Shown here in pieces: positions 46,391 to 55,458 of a stretch of DNA of 64,000 bases; the stretch's first letter is position 1, and each line of letters opens with the position of its first letter. The notes under the pieces are model-generated. The model ran no database searches. It was given only the letters and a program-made list of their open reading frames with translations, and was not told the DNA's origin. Made by a program: the position numbers and the translations under genes. Source of the stretch: Verrucomicrobiales bacterium (GTDB lineage: Bacteria; Verrucomicrobiota; Verrucomicrobiia; Limisphaerales; CAIMTB01); the NCBI GenBank assembly GCA_016795425.1, contig JAEUHG010000024.1, positions 1 through 64,000 on the forward strand, read 5' to 3'.

Positions 46391-46945
46391 ATGCAGAGCG
46401 TTTTCACCGGACCGGTCTATGTGGTGCGCGACAATATCGACACCGACCAGATCATCCCGGCGCAGTTCCTGAATCTCGTGCCTACCATCGCGGAGGAATA
46501 CGAGAAGCTTGGCAGCTACGCCCTCTACGGTCTTCCGGATTCCCTCTACCCGACCCGCTTCATCGCCGAGGGAGCCATGGATACCACTTATCCCATCGTC
46601 GTGGCCGGCCGTAACTTTGGCTGCGGCAGCTCGCGTGAACACGCCCCCATCGCCCTGGGCGCCGCGAATTGCCAGGCCGTCATCGCCGAGAGCTTTGCCC
46701 GCATCTTCTTCCGCAATTGCATCGCCACCGGCGAACTGTACCCGGTGGAGTGCGTCGAGCGCCTGTGCGAGGTATTCAAGACCGGCGACGTCGCCACCAT
46801 CGACATCGACGCCAATACCATCCGCCACCACGGCACCGGAAAAACCTATGCCCTCCGTGCCATGGGCGAAGTACGCCCCGTGATCGACTCGGGTGGCATC
46901 TTCGAATACGCCCGCAAGAATGGCATGATGCCCAAAGCGGTCTGA
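46391..46945 (+). CDS. leuD: 3-isopropylmalate dehydratase small subunit
   Basis: 184 residues from the ATG at 46391. It carries the LeuD swivelling-domain sequence: VVRDNIDTDQIIPAQFLNLV near the start, GRNFGCGSSREHAPIALG, ESFARIFFRNCIATGELYPV. It forms the active enzyme with LeuC for isomerisation of isopropylmalate in leucine synthesis. LeuC is not in the window, so the partner is encoded elsewhere. A G-rich run precedes the start. It is separated from psd by 5 bases and probably shares its transcript. Confidence 0.95.
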   Translation: MQSVFTGPVYVVRDNIDTDQIIPAQFLNLVPTIAEEYEKLGSYALYGLPDSLYPTRFIAEGAMDTTYPIVVAGRNFGCGSSREHAPIALGAANCQAVIAESFARIFFRNCIATGELYPVECVERLCEVFKTGDVATIDIDANTIRHHGTGKTYALRAMGEVRPVIDSGGIFEYARKNGMMPKAV

Positions 46946-46950
46946 CGCCG

Positions 46951-47853
46951 GTGAGCACCGCCCCCATCCGGTTCCTCCACCGGTATACGGGCCGGGTCGA
47001 AACCGAGACGGTCTATGGTGAGGCCTGGCTGCGGTGGGCCTACGAAACCGCCATCGGTCGATTCGCCCTCAAATCCCTCGCCGTCCGACCGTGGTTCTCC
47101 CGCTGGTATGGCTGGCGCATGGATCGCCCTGGCAGCCATGCCCGGATCCGGCCCTTCATCGAACGCTACGGACTCGATCCTTCAGAATTTGCCAACCCGC
47201 CGGATTCCTTTCGGAGTTTCAACGAGTTCTTCTTCCGAAAACTTCGAGCCGGGGCACGCCCCGTCGACCCCGACCCGCGCGTCGCGGTTTTTCCGGCCGA
47301 CGGCCGTCACCTGGGCTTTTCCGATCTTTCCGCCGCCGACCAGTTCTTCGTCAAAGGCCAGCGATTCGACGTCGCGACCTTTCTGGACGATCCGGAACTG
47401 ACGAGGCGTTTTACCGGTGGTACGGCGGTCTTTTCCCGACTTTGCCCGGTCGATTATCATCGCTTCCACTTTCCCGTGGCGGGTGTCCCCTCCCCACCCA
47501 CGTTGCTTGAAGGCCCCCTTTGGTCGGTCAGCCCTATCGCCCTTCGACGCAACCTGGCCTACCTCTGGAGGAATCGCCGATGGCGCATCCTCATCGAGAC
47601 GACCTCCACGGGGCGGGTCCTCATGGCCCCGATCGGAGCAACCAATGTCGGGAGCGCCCAATTCACCTATGATGAGCGCCAACCGGTTTCCAAAGGAGAC
47701 GAAGCTGGTTACTTCCGGTTTGGCGGCTCAGCGGTTCTCACGCTTTTTGAACCAGGCCGCGTCAGACTCTCGGAGGACCTGTTATCCGCCACCGCATCAG
47801 GCCTGGAGCTTTACGCCAAGGTCGGCGATGCCATGGCTCAGATCATCGAATAA
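46951..47853 (+). CDS. psd: Phosphatidylserine decarboxylase
   Basis: 300 residues from a GTG at 46951, 5 bases after leuD. Psd landmarks are SFNEFFFRKLRAGARPVD, FPADGRHLGFSDLS, RLCPVDYHRFHFPVAG with the catalytic-site His, VLMAPIGATNVGS and the self-cleavage region GYFRFGGSAVLTLFEPGRV. The cleavage motif is GGS rather than E. coli LGST; the Ser would become the pyruvoyl group. The enzyme makes phosphatidylethanolamine at the inner membrane. The 11 last bases overlap the convergent transporter gene. Confidence 0.92.
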   Translation: MSTAPIRFLHRYTGRVETETVYGEAWLRWAYETAIGRFALKSLAVRPWFSRWYGWRMDRPGSHARIRPFIERYGLDPSEFANPPDSFRSFNEFFFRKLRAGARPVDPDPRVAVFPADGRHLGFSDLSAADQFFVKGQRFDVATFLDDPELTRRFTGGTAVFSRLCPVDYHRFHFPVAGVPSPPTLLEGPLWSVSPIALRRNLAYLWRNRRWRILIETTSTGRVLMAPIGATNVGSAQFTYDERQPVSKGDEAGYFRFGGSAVLTLFEPGRVRLSEDLLSATASGLELYAKVGDAMAQIIE

Positions 47854-49150
47854 CCGGGACCGCGAACAGCACCCCGCCGAATAGCAGCCACGCCAGCAGG
47901 AGAGTCCAAACGACATTGAACGCCTGCGCACCCGTGAACGCCATCGCGGGTCGACCCTGGTCCATGCGGATGAGATCCCCGAAATGGGTCTCCAGTCCGA
48001 TCGAAACAAATGCCAGCGCGAACCAGAAATTGCGCAGTCCATTGAGTGTCGGCTTGATGGTCTTGACCAAAGCCGGGTCCAGGACAAACGAGAACACGAG
48101 CGATGCCCCCATGAACCCCAGCACGAACTTCGGAAAGCGCTCCCAAATGACCCGCGCCGTCGGCTTCTCAGCGTTGGCTCCCGACGATCGCATGGTCCAC
48201 CACAGCGACAACACGAAGGCCGCCACACCGATCAGCACGTTCTGCGAGAACTTCACGATCACACCCGTTTTCATGGCGGCCTCGCTGATCTGTTGTCCGG
48301 CCGCCACCACCGACCCACTGGTATCCAGCGTCCCACCCATCCAGGCCCCCGCCACCAACTCCGGAATATGCCAGGCCTTTACCGCCCAAGGCATGAATAC
48401 CATCATGGGCACAGCGACGATCAATACCAGCGACGTGACATAGGACAGTTTCTTGCGATCCCCCTGGATCGCGCCGCACGCCGCGATGGCGGCAGACACG
48501 CCGCAGATCGAGACGGCCGTCGCCATCATCACGCCCAATTCCTCGTCCACCCGCAGTTTGCGGGACAGCCAATAGGCCGCGTACCACACCACCGACACCA
48601 CCATCGCGCCCTGGGCCAGCCCGAGGGCCCCCGCCTGGAGCAGTTCCTGGAAGAGGATGGTGGCCCCCAGGATCACGAGCCCGCTCTTGATGTAATACTC
48701 GGTCCGCACCGCTTCGCGCAGCCAGTCGGGGACACCCACGGTGTGGTTGATCAATAATCCCAGGATCAACCCGAAGATCACGTACTCCAATCCCCATGCC
48801 TGAATCGTCGTCTGTCCGGCCATGATTTGGGCCACCCAGGCCAGAACGAAGACTCCCACAAATCCCGGCACGAAACGCCCCACGTTGGAGCGCATGAAAC
48901 CCATGGCAACCGTTGAGAGCGCCAGAAAAACACCCCCCACAGCGAAGGTCGCAAAGGTGTTGGATGAGGAGAAAACGGTCCCGAGGCTCGCCGTCGTCGT
49001 CCATTTGAACGCAGGCATCACCGGCCGCCAGAACACGAGCACCGCCACCAGCATCAGAATGCCAGTGAAGACCGCGAGCCAATCCTCCGTGCGCCACCAA
49101 GCGGGGGTCTCCTGTCGTTGCGACGTGCTCACGCGAAAATCGTGCCTCAT
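47843..49150 (-). CDS. YeiH/UPF0324-family membrane transporter
   Basis: 435 residues, roughly ten hydrophobic segments. Typical features are LEYVIFGLILGLLINHTVGV, YYIKSGLVILGATILFQELL, VSICGVSAAIAACGAIQGD and WMGGTLDTSGSVVAAGQQI. Family members are putative sulfate or sulfite-type exporters, as judged from genomic context in other bacteria; direct assays are few. It runs convergent to psd and overlaps its end by 11 bases. No sulfur gene lies beside it except the Cys/Met enzyme starting at 50481. Confidence 0.88.
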   Translation of the reverse strand: MRHDFRVSTSQRQETPAWWRTEDWLAVFTGILMLVAVLVFWRPVMPAFKWTTTASLGTVFSSSNTFATFAVGGVFLALSTVAMGFMRSNVGRFVPGFVGVFVLAWVAQIMAGQTTIQAWGLEYVIFGLILGLLINHTVGVPDWLREAVRTEYYIKSGLVILGATILFQELLQAGALGLAQGAMVVSVVWYAAYWLSRKLRVDEELGVMMATAVSICGVSAAIAACGAIQGDRKKLSYVTSLVLIVAVPMMVFMPWAVKAWHIPELVAGAWMGGTLDTSGSVVAAGQQISEAAMKTGVIVKFSQNVLIGVAAFVLSLWWTMRSSGANAEKPTARVIWERFPKFVLGFMGASLVFSFVLDPALVKTIKPTLNGLRNFWFALAFVSIGLETHFGDLIRMDQGRPAMAFTGAQAFNVVWTLLLAWLLFGGVLFAVPVIR

Positions 49151-49278
49151 CCCAGTCCACCTTGACCAGACCGGGCATGCAACCCCACCTCACTTCACCT
49201 CACCCTCGCGAACCGCGCCGTAGCATCCTCTCCCGGACCGCGTCCTGCACCCCGGCGCTTCCGACCAGCACCGCCTGC

Positions 49279-50481
49279 CTACCCACGTCGACTTCGACGC
49301 CGTTTCGAAGACGTTGCCGCGATATCGAGTGCCGACGTGAAATCAGAGATGAGATCCTCGATGGACTCGACCCCCACCGATACCCGCATCAAGCCATCCC
49401 GAATTCCCAGGGAAAGCCGCTCCGCGGCCGAGAGTTTAACGTGGGACGTCTGCGCCGGAACACAGATCAAACTCTCCAGTCCACCCAGGCTCAGGGCGGG
49501 CGTGACCACCTGGAACCGACGCAGCACCGACCTCACCAACTTCGGCTCGCGCAATTCGAAGGACAACATGCCGCTGAATCCCCGCATCTGCCGCACGGCC
49601 ACGGCGTGGTCGGGATGGGAAGGCAATCCGGGATAGTTCACACGCGACACCGCCGGATGGGCCTCCAGGAATTCCGCCAATGACGCCGCATTCTCATTAT
49701 GTTGTCGCATCCGCAAAGCCAGCGTCTTGAGCCCGCGTTCCCACTGGTAACAGGCATGCGCATCCAGCGATCCCCCGAAATTCATCGCCGCTTCACGAAT
49801 GCGCCGCATGGCCGCCGCCGAACCAATGGCTGCCCCGCAATTCATGTCGCTGTGTCCGTTGAGATACTTCGTGCCGCTATGCACCACGACATCGATTCCC
49901 AGAGCCAGCGGGGTTTGGTTGATGGGCGTGGCGAACGTGTTGTCGATGATTGTCGTCAGACCGTGCTTCCGTCCCAACTCCCCGATCCCGCCCAAATCCA
50001 CGCATCGCAACAGCGGATTGGAGGGTGATTCGACGTAAATCACGCGGGTGCCCGGCCGGATCGCCGCGCGGAATTCGTCCAGGGTCCGGGCGAAACTGAC
50101 CTCGACACCGAGTCGCACCAATTCGCTGGTGACCAGGTGAAGCGTGCCCCCGTAGAGGTCTGCCTGAAACACGGCGTGATCCTTGGGCCCCAGATGCGCC
50201 AGCAGCACCGTGGAAATGGCCGCCATGCCGGAACCAAAAACCAGAGCGGCCTCGCCTTGCTCCAGCGCCGCCAGTTTCGCCGCCACGGTCCGCTGATTCG
50301 GAACGTTGAAATACCGCTGGTAGACGTTCTCACCTTGGGGATGGGGGTGGAGGTACGCCGACGACGTGAAGATCGGCGTGCATACTCCGGCGGTTGCGGC
50401 ATCGCGATGGGTTCCCGCATGCACACAGAGCGTCTCGGGTTTCCACGTCGACCGCGCACCCTTGGATGAATCAGCAGACAT
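49279..50481 (-). CDS. Cys/Met-metabolism PLP enzyme (cystathionine synthase/lyase family)
   Basis: 400 residues from the ATG at 50481 (MSADSSKGAR). The PLP fold shows ENVYQRYFNVPNQRTVAAKL, VFGSGMAAISTVLLAHLGPK, YVESPSNPLLRCVDL, IIDNTFATPINQTPLALGID and VVHSGTKYLNGHSD, where Lys at about residue 205 holds the cofactor. C-terminal motif SLGGLESLICVPAQTSH. It could be cystathionine gamma-synthase, beta-lyase, gamma-lyase or O-acetylhomoserine sulfhydrylase; sequence alone does not decide. Likely in methionine or cysteine metabolism. Next to a putative sulfate/sulfite transporter on the same strand, which fits sulfur metabolism. Confidence 0.9.
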   Translation of the reverse strand: MSADSSKGARSTWKPETLCVHAGTHRDAATAGVCTPIFTSSAYLHPHPQGENVYQRYFNVPNQRTVAAKLAALEQGEAALVFGSGMAAISTVLLAHLGPKDHAVFQADLYGGTLHLVTSELVRLGVEVSFARTLDEFRAAIRPGTRVIYVESPSNPLLRCVDLGGIGELGRKHGLTTIIDNTFATPINQTPLALGIDVVVHSGTKYLNGHSDMNCGAAIGSAAAMRRIREAAMNFGGSLDAHACYQWERGLKTLALRMRQHNENAASLAEFLEAHPAVSRVNYPGLPSHPDHAVAVRQMRGFSGMLSFELREPKLVRSVLRRFQVVTPALSLGGLESLICVPAQTSHVKLSAAERLSLGIRDGLMRVSVGVESIEDLISDFTSALDIAATSSKRRRSRRG

Positions 50482-50649
50482 AAACCCAAGCCTGTTGCTT
50501 TTGCTTCGAGCCCAAAACAACAAACTCCGCGTCGCCGGTCTTCCGTTCCCCGCCATGGATCGGGATCGCGGCCCGTCATTGCCTGGGAATCAACGCGGGG
50601 CCATCATGATGCCGATCCGGGAAACCTCCATCGCTCATTGTCCATTGCC

Positions 50650-51558
<909 letters not shown>

Positions 51559-51603
51559 TCTCGTCGACGATTGGCCGCTCATCCGTCGCACGATTGCATT
51601 CGT

Positions 51604-52245
51604 ATGCAGACCGCCATGGCCATGGTTCTAGCCTTTACTGGGGGGTTCGTGGTGATGGTCCTTGAGATGGTGGGGATGCGACTGTTGGCCCGCGACTTCG
51701 GCAGCTCGTTCTATGTTTGGACCAGTCAGATTGGCATCGTGCTGGTGGCGCTTACCCTCGGTTACCTGCTCGGTGGTCTCGTGGCCGACCGGACGCATCG
51801 TCCCAGGTGGCTGGGCGTGGGGCTGGTCCTCGCGGCGGCGTTCACGGGAGGGATCCCGAAGTTCTCAGCCTCGGTCACTCACTATCTCGTGAGCCGGCAT
51901 GCCGCGGACCAGGAGATCCCTCTCCTTTGGCAAAAGCTCGATCCGGCCCTGGGCGCGATGCTGGTGTTTCTGCCTCCCTGCCTGATCCTCGCGATGCTTC
52001 CGCCCTGTCTGATTCGTTGGGCGGCGTCCAGGGTGGAGCACGTGGGTCGAATCAGCGGATTCATTTACGGCGCCGGATCGCTGGGAAGCATCGCCGGCGT
52101 CTTCGTGTCGGGATACATCCTCATCGACGTCCTACCCCTGCCGGCGATCTTCCGCGGAACGGCGCTGGTGATGGTCGGAATGGCGGCGGTGTGCCTGGGG
52201 TGGAATCCTGAACCGCAGCGACGACTCTCCGCCACCAATGCCTGA
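51604..52245 (+). CDS. Membrane half of a split spermidine-synthase-like protein
   Basis: 213 residues from the ATG at 51604. Six hydrophobic segments (VLAFTGGFVVMVLEMVGMRL, IGIVLVALTLGYLLGGLVAD, LGAMLVFLPPCLILAML, ISGFIYGAGSLGSIAGVFVS, LPLPAIFRGTALVMVGM). MVLEMVGMRLLARDFGSSFY is the start typical of membrane-bound spermidine-synthase-like proteins, whose soluble catalytic part is usually fused behind. Here it is a separate gene overlapping the next by 8 bases. Confidence 0.8.
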   Translation: MQTAMAMVLAFTGGFVVMVLEMVGMRLLARDFGSSFYVWTSQIGIVLVALTLGYLLGGLVADRTHRPRWLGVGLVLAAAFTGGIPKFSASVTHYLVSRHAADQEIPLLWQKLDPALGAMLVFLPPCLILAMLPPCLIRWAASRVEHVGRISGFIYGAGSLGSIAGVFVSGYILIDVLPLPAIFRGTALVMVGMAAVCLGWNPEPQRRLSATNA

Positions 52246-53161
52246 TCGACAGCAACGGGCGCCGTGGACCTGGTTGCTCGCGGGAGCCATTCTCGCCGTT
52301 CACGCCTCCGCCTGGGCCGCGGTGGTGTTCGAAGCCCAGTCGCCGTATCACCACATTCTGGTGATCGACGACCGAGGACGACGGGTCCTGAGTTTCGATG
52401 GGACCCAGGAGACTCGCATGTCGCTGCAGGACCCGTTGCAGGGACACTTCGGCTACACTGAGCTGTTCCACTACGCGTGGCTATGGAACACCAACCTTTC
52501 ACGGGTCCTGATGCTGGGACTCGGGGGAGGCAGCAGCCAACGGTCCTTTCTTCATCGCTATCCCCAGGTCCGCGTCCAATCCGTCGAGATCGATCCCATC
52601 GTGGTGCAGGTGGCGACGAATTTCTTCCAGGTCCGGATCTCCGACCGCCACCGGGTCCAGGTGGAGGATGGCCGGGTGTTTCTGCGTCGAACCCGCGAGA
52701 CCTATGACCTCATCCTGCTCGATGCCTACGTGAAACACCGGTACGGCTCCCAGATTCCCCAGCACCTGGCGACGCGTGAGTTCTTTGAGTTGGCCAGGGA
52801 CCGCCTCAGCACGAACGGAGTGCTGGCTTACAATGTGATTACGGTGAGTCGTTTGGGGGGACGCGACGCCGCTCCGGCGCTGGCCAGGACCCTCTTGTCG
52901 GTGTTCCCCCAGGTTTACACGTTCCAGGCCCAGGACTCCCTGAATGCCGTGCTGATCGCCACGCGCAGCGCCCGTCGACTCTCCAATGCCGAGCTCGTGC
53001 AACGCGGCATCCAACTTGCCACCTCTGGACTAAACGCGCCTCCGGGTCTTTGGCAGCGGGTGGGTTCCTACCGGACGTCGCCACCGGCTGGAACGCAACA
53101 GGCCCTGGTGCTCACCGACGATTTTGCCCCCGTCGAGTCGCTCGATCGCCGATCCCGTTGA
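52238..53161 (+). CDS. Soluble half of a split spermidine-synthase-like protein
   Basis: 307 residues, overlapping the preceding gene. After a hydrophobic start (TWLLAGAILAVHASAWAAVV) comes the methyltransferase-like aminopropyltransferase fold: SPYHHILVIDDRGRRVLSFD, VLMLGLGGGSSQRSFLHRYP, VEIDPIVVQVATNFFQ, YDLILLDAYVKHRYGSQIP and the closing LTDDFAPVESL. Spermidine synthases bind decarboxylated SAM; SpeE-like fused proteins often have other, unknown substrates. The match to motif I and DDFAPV is clear; polyamine activity is uncertain. Confidence 0.85.
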   Translation: MPDRQQRAPWTWLLAGAILAVHASAWAAVVFEAQSPYHHILVIDDRGRRVLSFDGTQETRMSLQDPLQGHFGYTELFHYAWLWNTNLSRVLMLGLGGGSSQRSFLHRYPQVRVQSVEIDPIVVQVATNFFQVRISDRHRVQVEDGRVFLRRTRETYDLILLDAYVKHRYGSQIPQHLATREFFELARDRLSTNGVLAYNVITVSRLGGRDAAPALARTLLSVFPQVYTFQAQDSLNAVLIATRSARRLSNAELVQRGIQLATSGLNAPPGLWQRVGSYRTSPPAGTQQALVLTDDFAPVESLDRRSR

Positions 53162-53179
53162 GCCTGGGCCTTCCCAGGC
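53162..53179. repeat. Short hairpin between convergent genes
   Basis: Perfect 7-base inverted repeat at 53162-53168 and 53173-53179 with loop CCTT, between the ends of the spermidine-synthase-like and nadE genes. No T-run follows on either strand. It may be a weak bidirectional end signal. Confidence 0.35.
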
Positions 53180-53193
53180 CGTGGGCGGTCCTA

Positions 53194-55218
53194 TCAGCGA
53201 TCCTCGGCGGGAAGGCCGGCCACGAAGCTTCGCAGTTCTTCGAGTTCGGTCTCGAAGCCTCCGCTGAGAATGGGAAACCGGCACCACGTCTTCGGGTCCA
53301 GGTTCTCGTCGTCCAGATGGAAACTCGGGGCATACCGTTCCCGTTTCCATTGGTTGCGACACCACAGGCGGAAGAAGCGCTCCACCCAGGCGCCGAGCTG
53401 TCGTGCGCCGTACTGGGGAAAAACGAGACGCATGCAGCGGAAGGCTTCCAGCGGGGATTGTTTGTCCCGGATGGCGGCACGCTCGATGGCGTCCAGAAGC
53501 GGATACGGCATCAGATCCGCTTCATCGGTCTGACCTCTTTCCTGGGGCCGCAATTCCGCCGTGGGCGCCTGGACATTGACCGTCGCCAAGGCCGGAATGG
53601 GGGTGAGTCCCTCGGGCCCCTGCTTTTCCAACCACACGAGCCACTTCCTCAACCAGGCCTTGTCGATGCCCGCAATTGGCGCCAAACCCCCGCTGGTATC
53701 GCCATCCATGGTGGCGTACCCCACCGCCGCTTCGCTCCGATTGCTGGTCGAAAGCAGCAGGGCTCCCTTCACGTTGGTCAAGAGCCAGATGCCGGGTGAT
53801 CGAACCCGCGCCTGAATGTTCTGGAGCGCCACGTCGTCGCGGTCCCAAGCCAGTTCACGTCCTAAAGCCGCGGCGATCATCGCCACATAACCTTCGTGAA
53901 GGGTCGAGACATCCAGTTCGTGGTGTTCGGCACCTACCGCTTCCGCCACGGCTTTTGCGGCGCCCCGTGTCACAGGCCCGCTGTTTCGCGTGGCCTGGTA
54001 GGCCGTGGTCAGCAGACGGCCAATGATCGCCCTGGGCGTCGCCACCTGCGGCAACCGCGGGATATGCGCCAGCTTTCGAAGAAATCCGTCCACGCCCAGC
54101 TCGCGACATCCGAATTCCACCATGAGCGCAACCAGACAGGCGATGGAGGACGAATCGGCGCCGCCGCTCAGCGACACGACGAATCCCATCGACCGGCTCT
54201 TGCGCAAATAGTCGAACAACGCCAGCGGCACCGCGCGGGCGAATTCCTCCTCCTTGATCTGCACGGAAGTCTCCCAGCGTTCCGTTTGTGGAGTCGACTC
54301 GCTCGGCGCGATCTCCGGCCATCGGAACCCCGGCATTTCCACACAATCCGGATCTGGCCCGAGAACCGGTTGGAAGCTCGCCAACCGCGACTGCTGCAGC
54401 CGGGTGACGTCGAGGTCCACGACGGCCGAAGTGACCCGGTAGTCGGCATAGCTGAACCGTGGCCCCGTCGCGACCAGTTTCCCGGCGGTCGCGATCATCG
54501 CTTCCCCGTCGTAGATGGCGCGTCCGGCCTCGTTGCCGAGAAGATTGGCGTAGAGGTAGCTGACTCCGAAGGCGCGTGAACCCTCGAGCACAAACCGCTG
54601 CCGCACCTCGTTCTTGCCGAAGGCGAAATGGCTCGCGCTCGGATTCAGCAACAGATCGACGCCCTTCTGCGCCAGTCGGATCCCGGGACGCGCCGCTGCC
54701 CAGGCGTCTTCGCAAATCTCGAATCCAAGCCGTACCCCTCCCAGGTCAAAATAGAGATCCCCCACCGGGTAGGTTCGCGTCGAACCCTCGGCGTCATGGT
54801 GCATGGCCACGGTGTCCTGGACCCCCATCGGCCACGGCTTGAACCAGCGGGGTTCGTAATGGATCCCGTCGCCCGCGAGATGTTGCTTGGCGACGAATCC
54901 CAGGATCTGTCTGTCAGCCACCATCGCGGCCACGTTGAACAACCCGTTGTTCACCACCAACGGCAGGCCCAATGAAACCACCATGCCGTCCGTGTCCGGC
55001 AACACCTGGTGCAGCAGACGAATCGCCATCCGACGCGTGTTCGGCGACTGAAACGCGTCCTCACACCCATACCCGCACAGGCAGAGTTCCGGCAGGCAGA
55101 GCACCGTGGCTCCCTGCTGGCGGGCCGCCGCGATCGCCGCACGAACGTTGGCCAGATTGCCCCGCCAATCGAGCGGAGTCTGGTTCAGCACGGCTACAGC
55201 AACGCGGAGCAACTTCAT
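53194..55218 (-). CDS. nadE: Glutamine-dependent NAD+ synthetase
   Basis: 674 residues, the length of the two-domain glutaminase-synthetase type. The N-terminal nitrilase domain has LPELCLCGYGCED (Glu), GFVAKQHLAGDGIHYEPRWF (Lys) and LGFEICEDAW (Cys) in order. The ATP-pyrophosphatase domain begins near residue 330 and shows VVSLSGGADSSSIACLVALM. Further landmarks are LLSTSNRSEAAVGYATMDGD and LAPIAGIDKAWLRKWLVWL. It converts deamido-NAD to NAD using glutamine and ATP in the cytoplasm. The gene lies convergent to the spermidine-synthase-like genes and divergent from the multihaem cytochrome genes. Confidence 0.96.
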   Translation of the reverse strand: MKLLRVAVAVLNQTPLDWRGNLANVRAAIAAARQQGATVLCLPELCLCGYGCEDAFQSPNTRRMAIRLLHQVLPDTDGMVVSLGLPLVVNNGLFNVAAMVADRQILGFVAKQHLAGDGIHYEPRWFKPWPMGVQDTVAMHHDAEGSTRTYPVGDLYFDLGGVRLGFEICEDAWAAARPGIRLAQKGVDLLLNPSASHFAFGKNEVRQRFVLEGSRAFGVSYLYANLLGNEAGRAIYDGEAMIATAGKLVATGPRFSYADYRVTSAVVDLDVTRLQQSRLASFQPVLGPDPDCVEMPGFRWPEIAPSESTPQTERWETSVQIKEEEFARAVPLALFDYLRKSRSMGFVVSLSGGADSSSIACLVALMVEFGCRELGVDGFLRKLAHIPRLPQVATPRAIIGRLLTTAYQATRNSGPVTRGAAKAVAEAVGAEHHELDVSTLHEGYVAMIAAALGRELAWDRDDVALQNIQARVRSPGIWLLTNVKGALLLSTSNRSEAAVGYATMDGDTSGGLAPIAGIDKAWLRKWLVWLEKQGPEGLTPIPALATVNVQAPTAELRPQERGQTDEADLMPYPLLDAIERAAIRDKQSPLEAFRCMRLVFPQYGARQLGAWVERFFRLWCRNQWKRERYAPSFHLDDENLDPKTWCRFPILSGGFETELEELRSFVAGLPAEDR

Positions 55219-55355
55219 GATCCGGGCGCCACCTTAGACCGCGGTCAGCCGGCAGGCGAGGCGCGAGAGAGTTCGGCTGGACCCTAAAACGCGCTGCCGC
55301 ACTCCCGCCAGCGGGCTTCGCCACCACAAGGAAAGGTTAACGTCCGCCAAGGCAG

Positions 55356-55375
55356 GATTAGCGGTTCTAACTTTC
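55356..55375. promoter_or_regulatory. Conserved block upstream of the 9-haem gene
   Basis: GATTAGC at 55356-55362 and AACTTTC at 55369-55375, followed by GGAAGA. The same elements in the same order lie upstream of the next multihaem gene at 57434-57449 and beyond. The start codon is 97 bases past GATTAGC. It may be a promoter or operator copy, or upstream sequence duplicated together with the gene. Confidence 0.4.
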
Positions 55376-55458
55376 CTGGAAGAGGCTGTGACAAAACCAA
55401 CCGATGTCCGCCGGGGCGCCCCGCCTGCCTCGACCCGGTGGCGTCCCGGAAGCAATTC

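Noticed and set aside
46669..47853. Longer phosphatidylserine decarboxylase starting at 46669
   Set aside because: The extra residues are an Arg/His-rich out-of-frame copy of leuD. The GTG at 46951 lies 5 bases after leuD and begins the family sequence.
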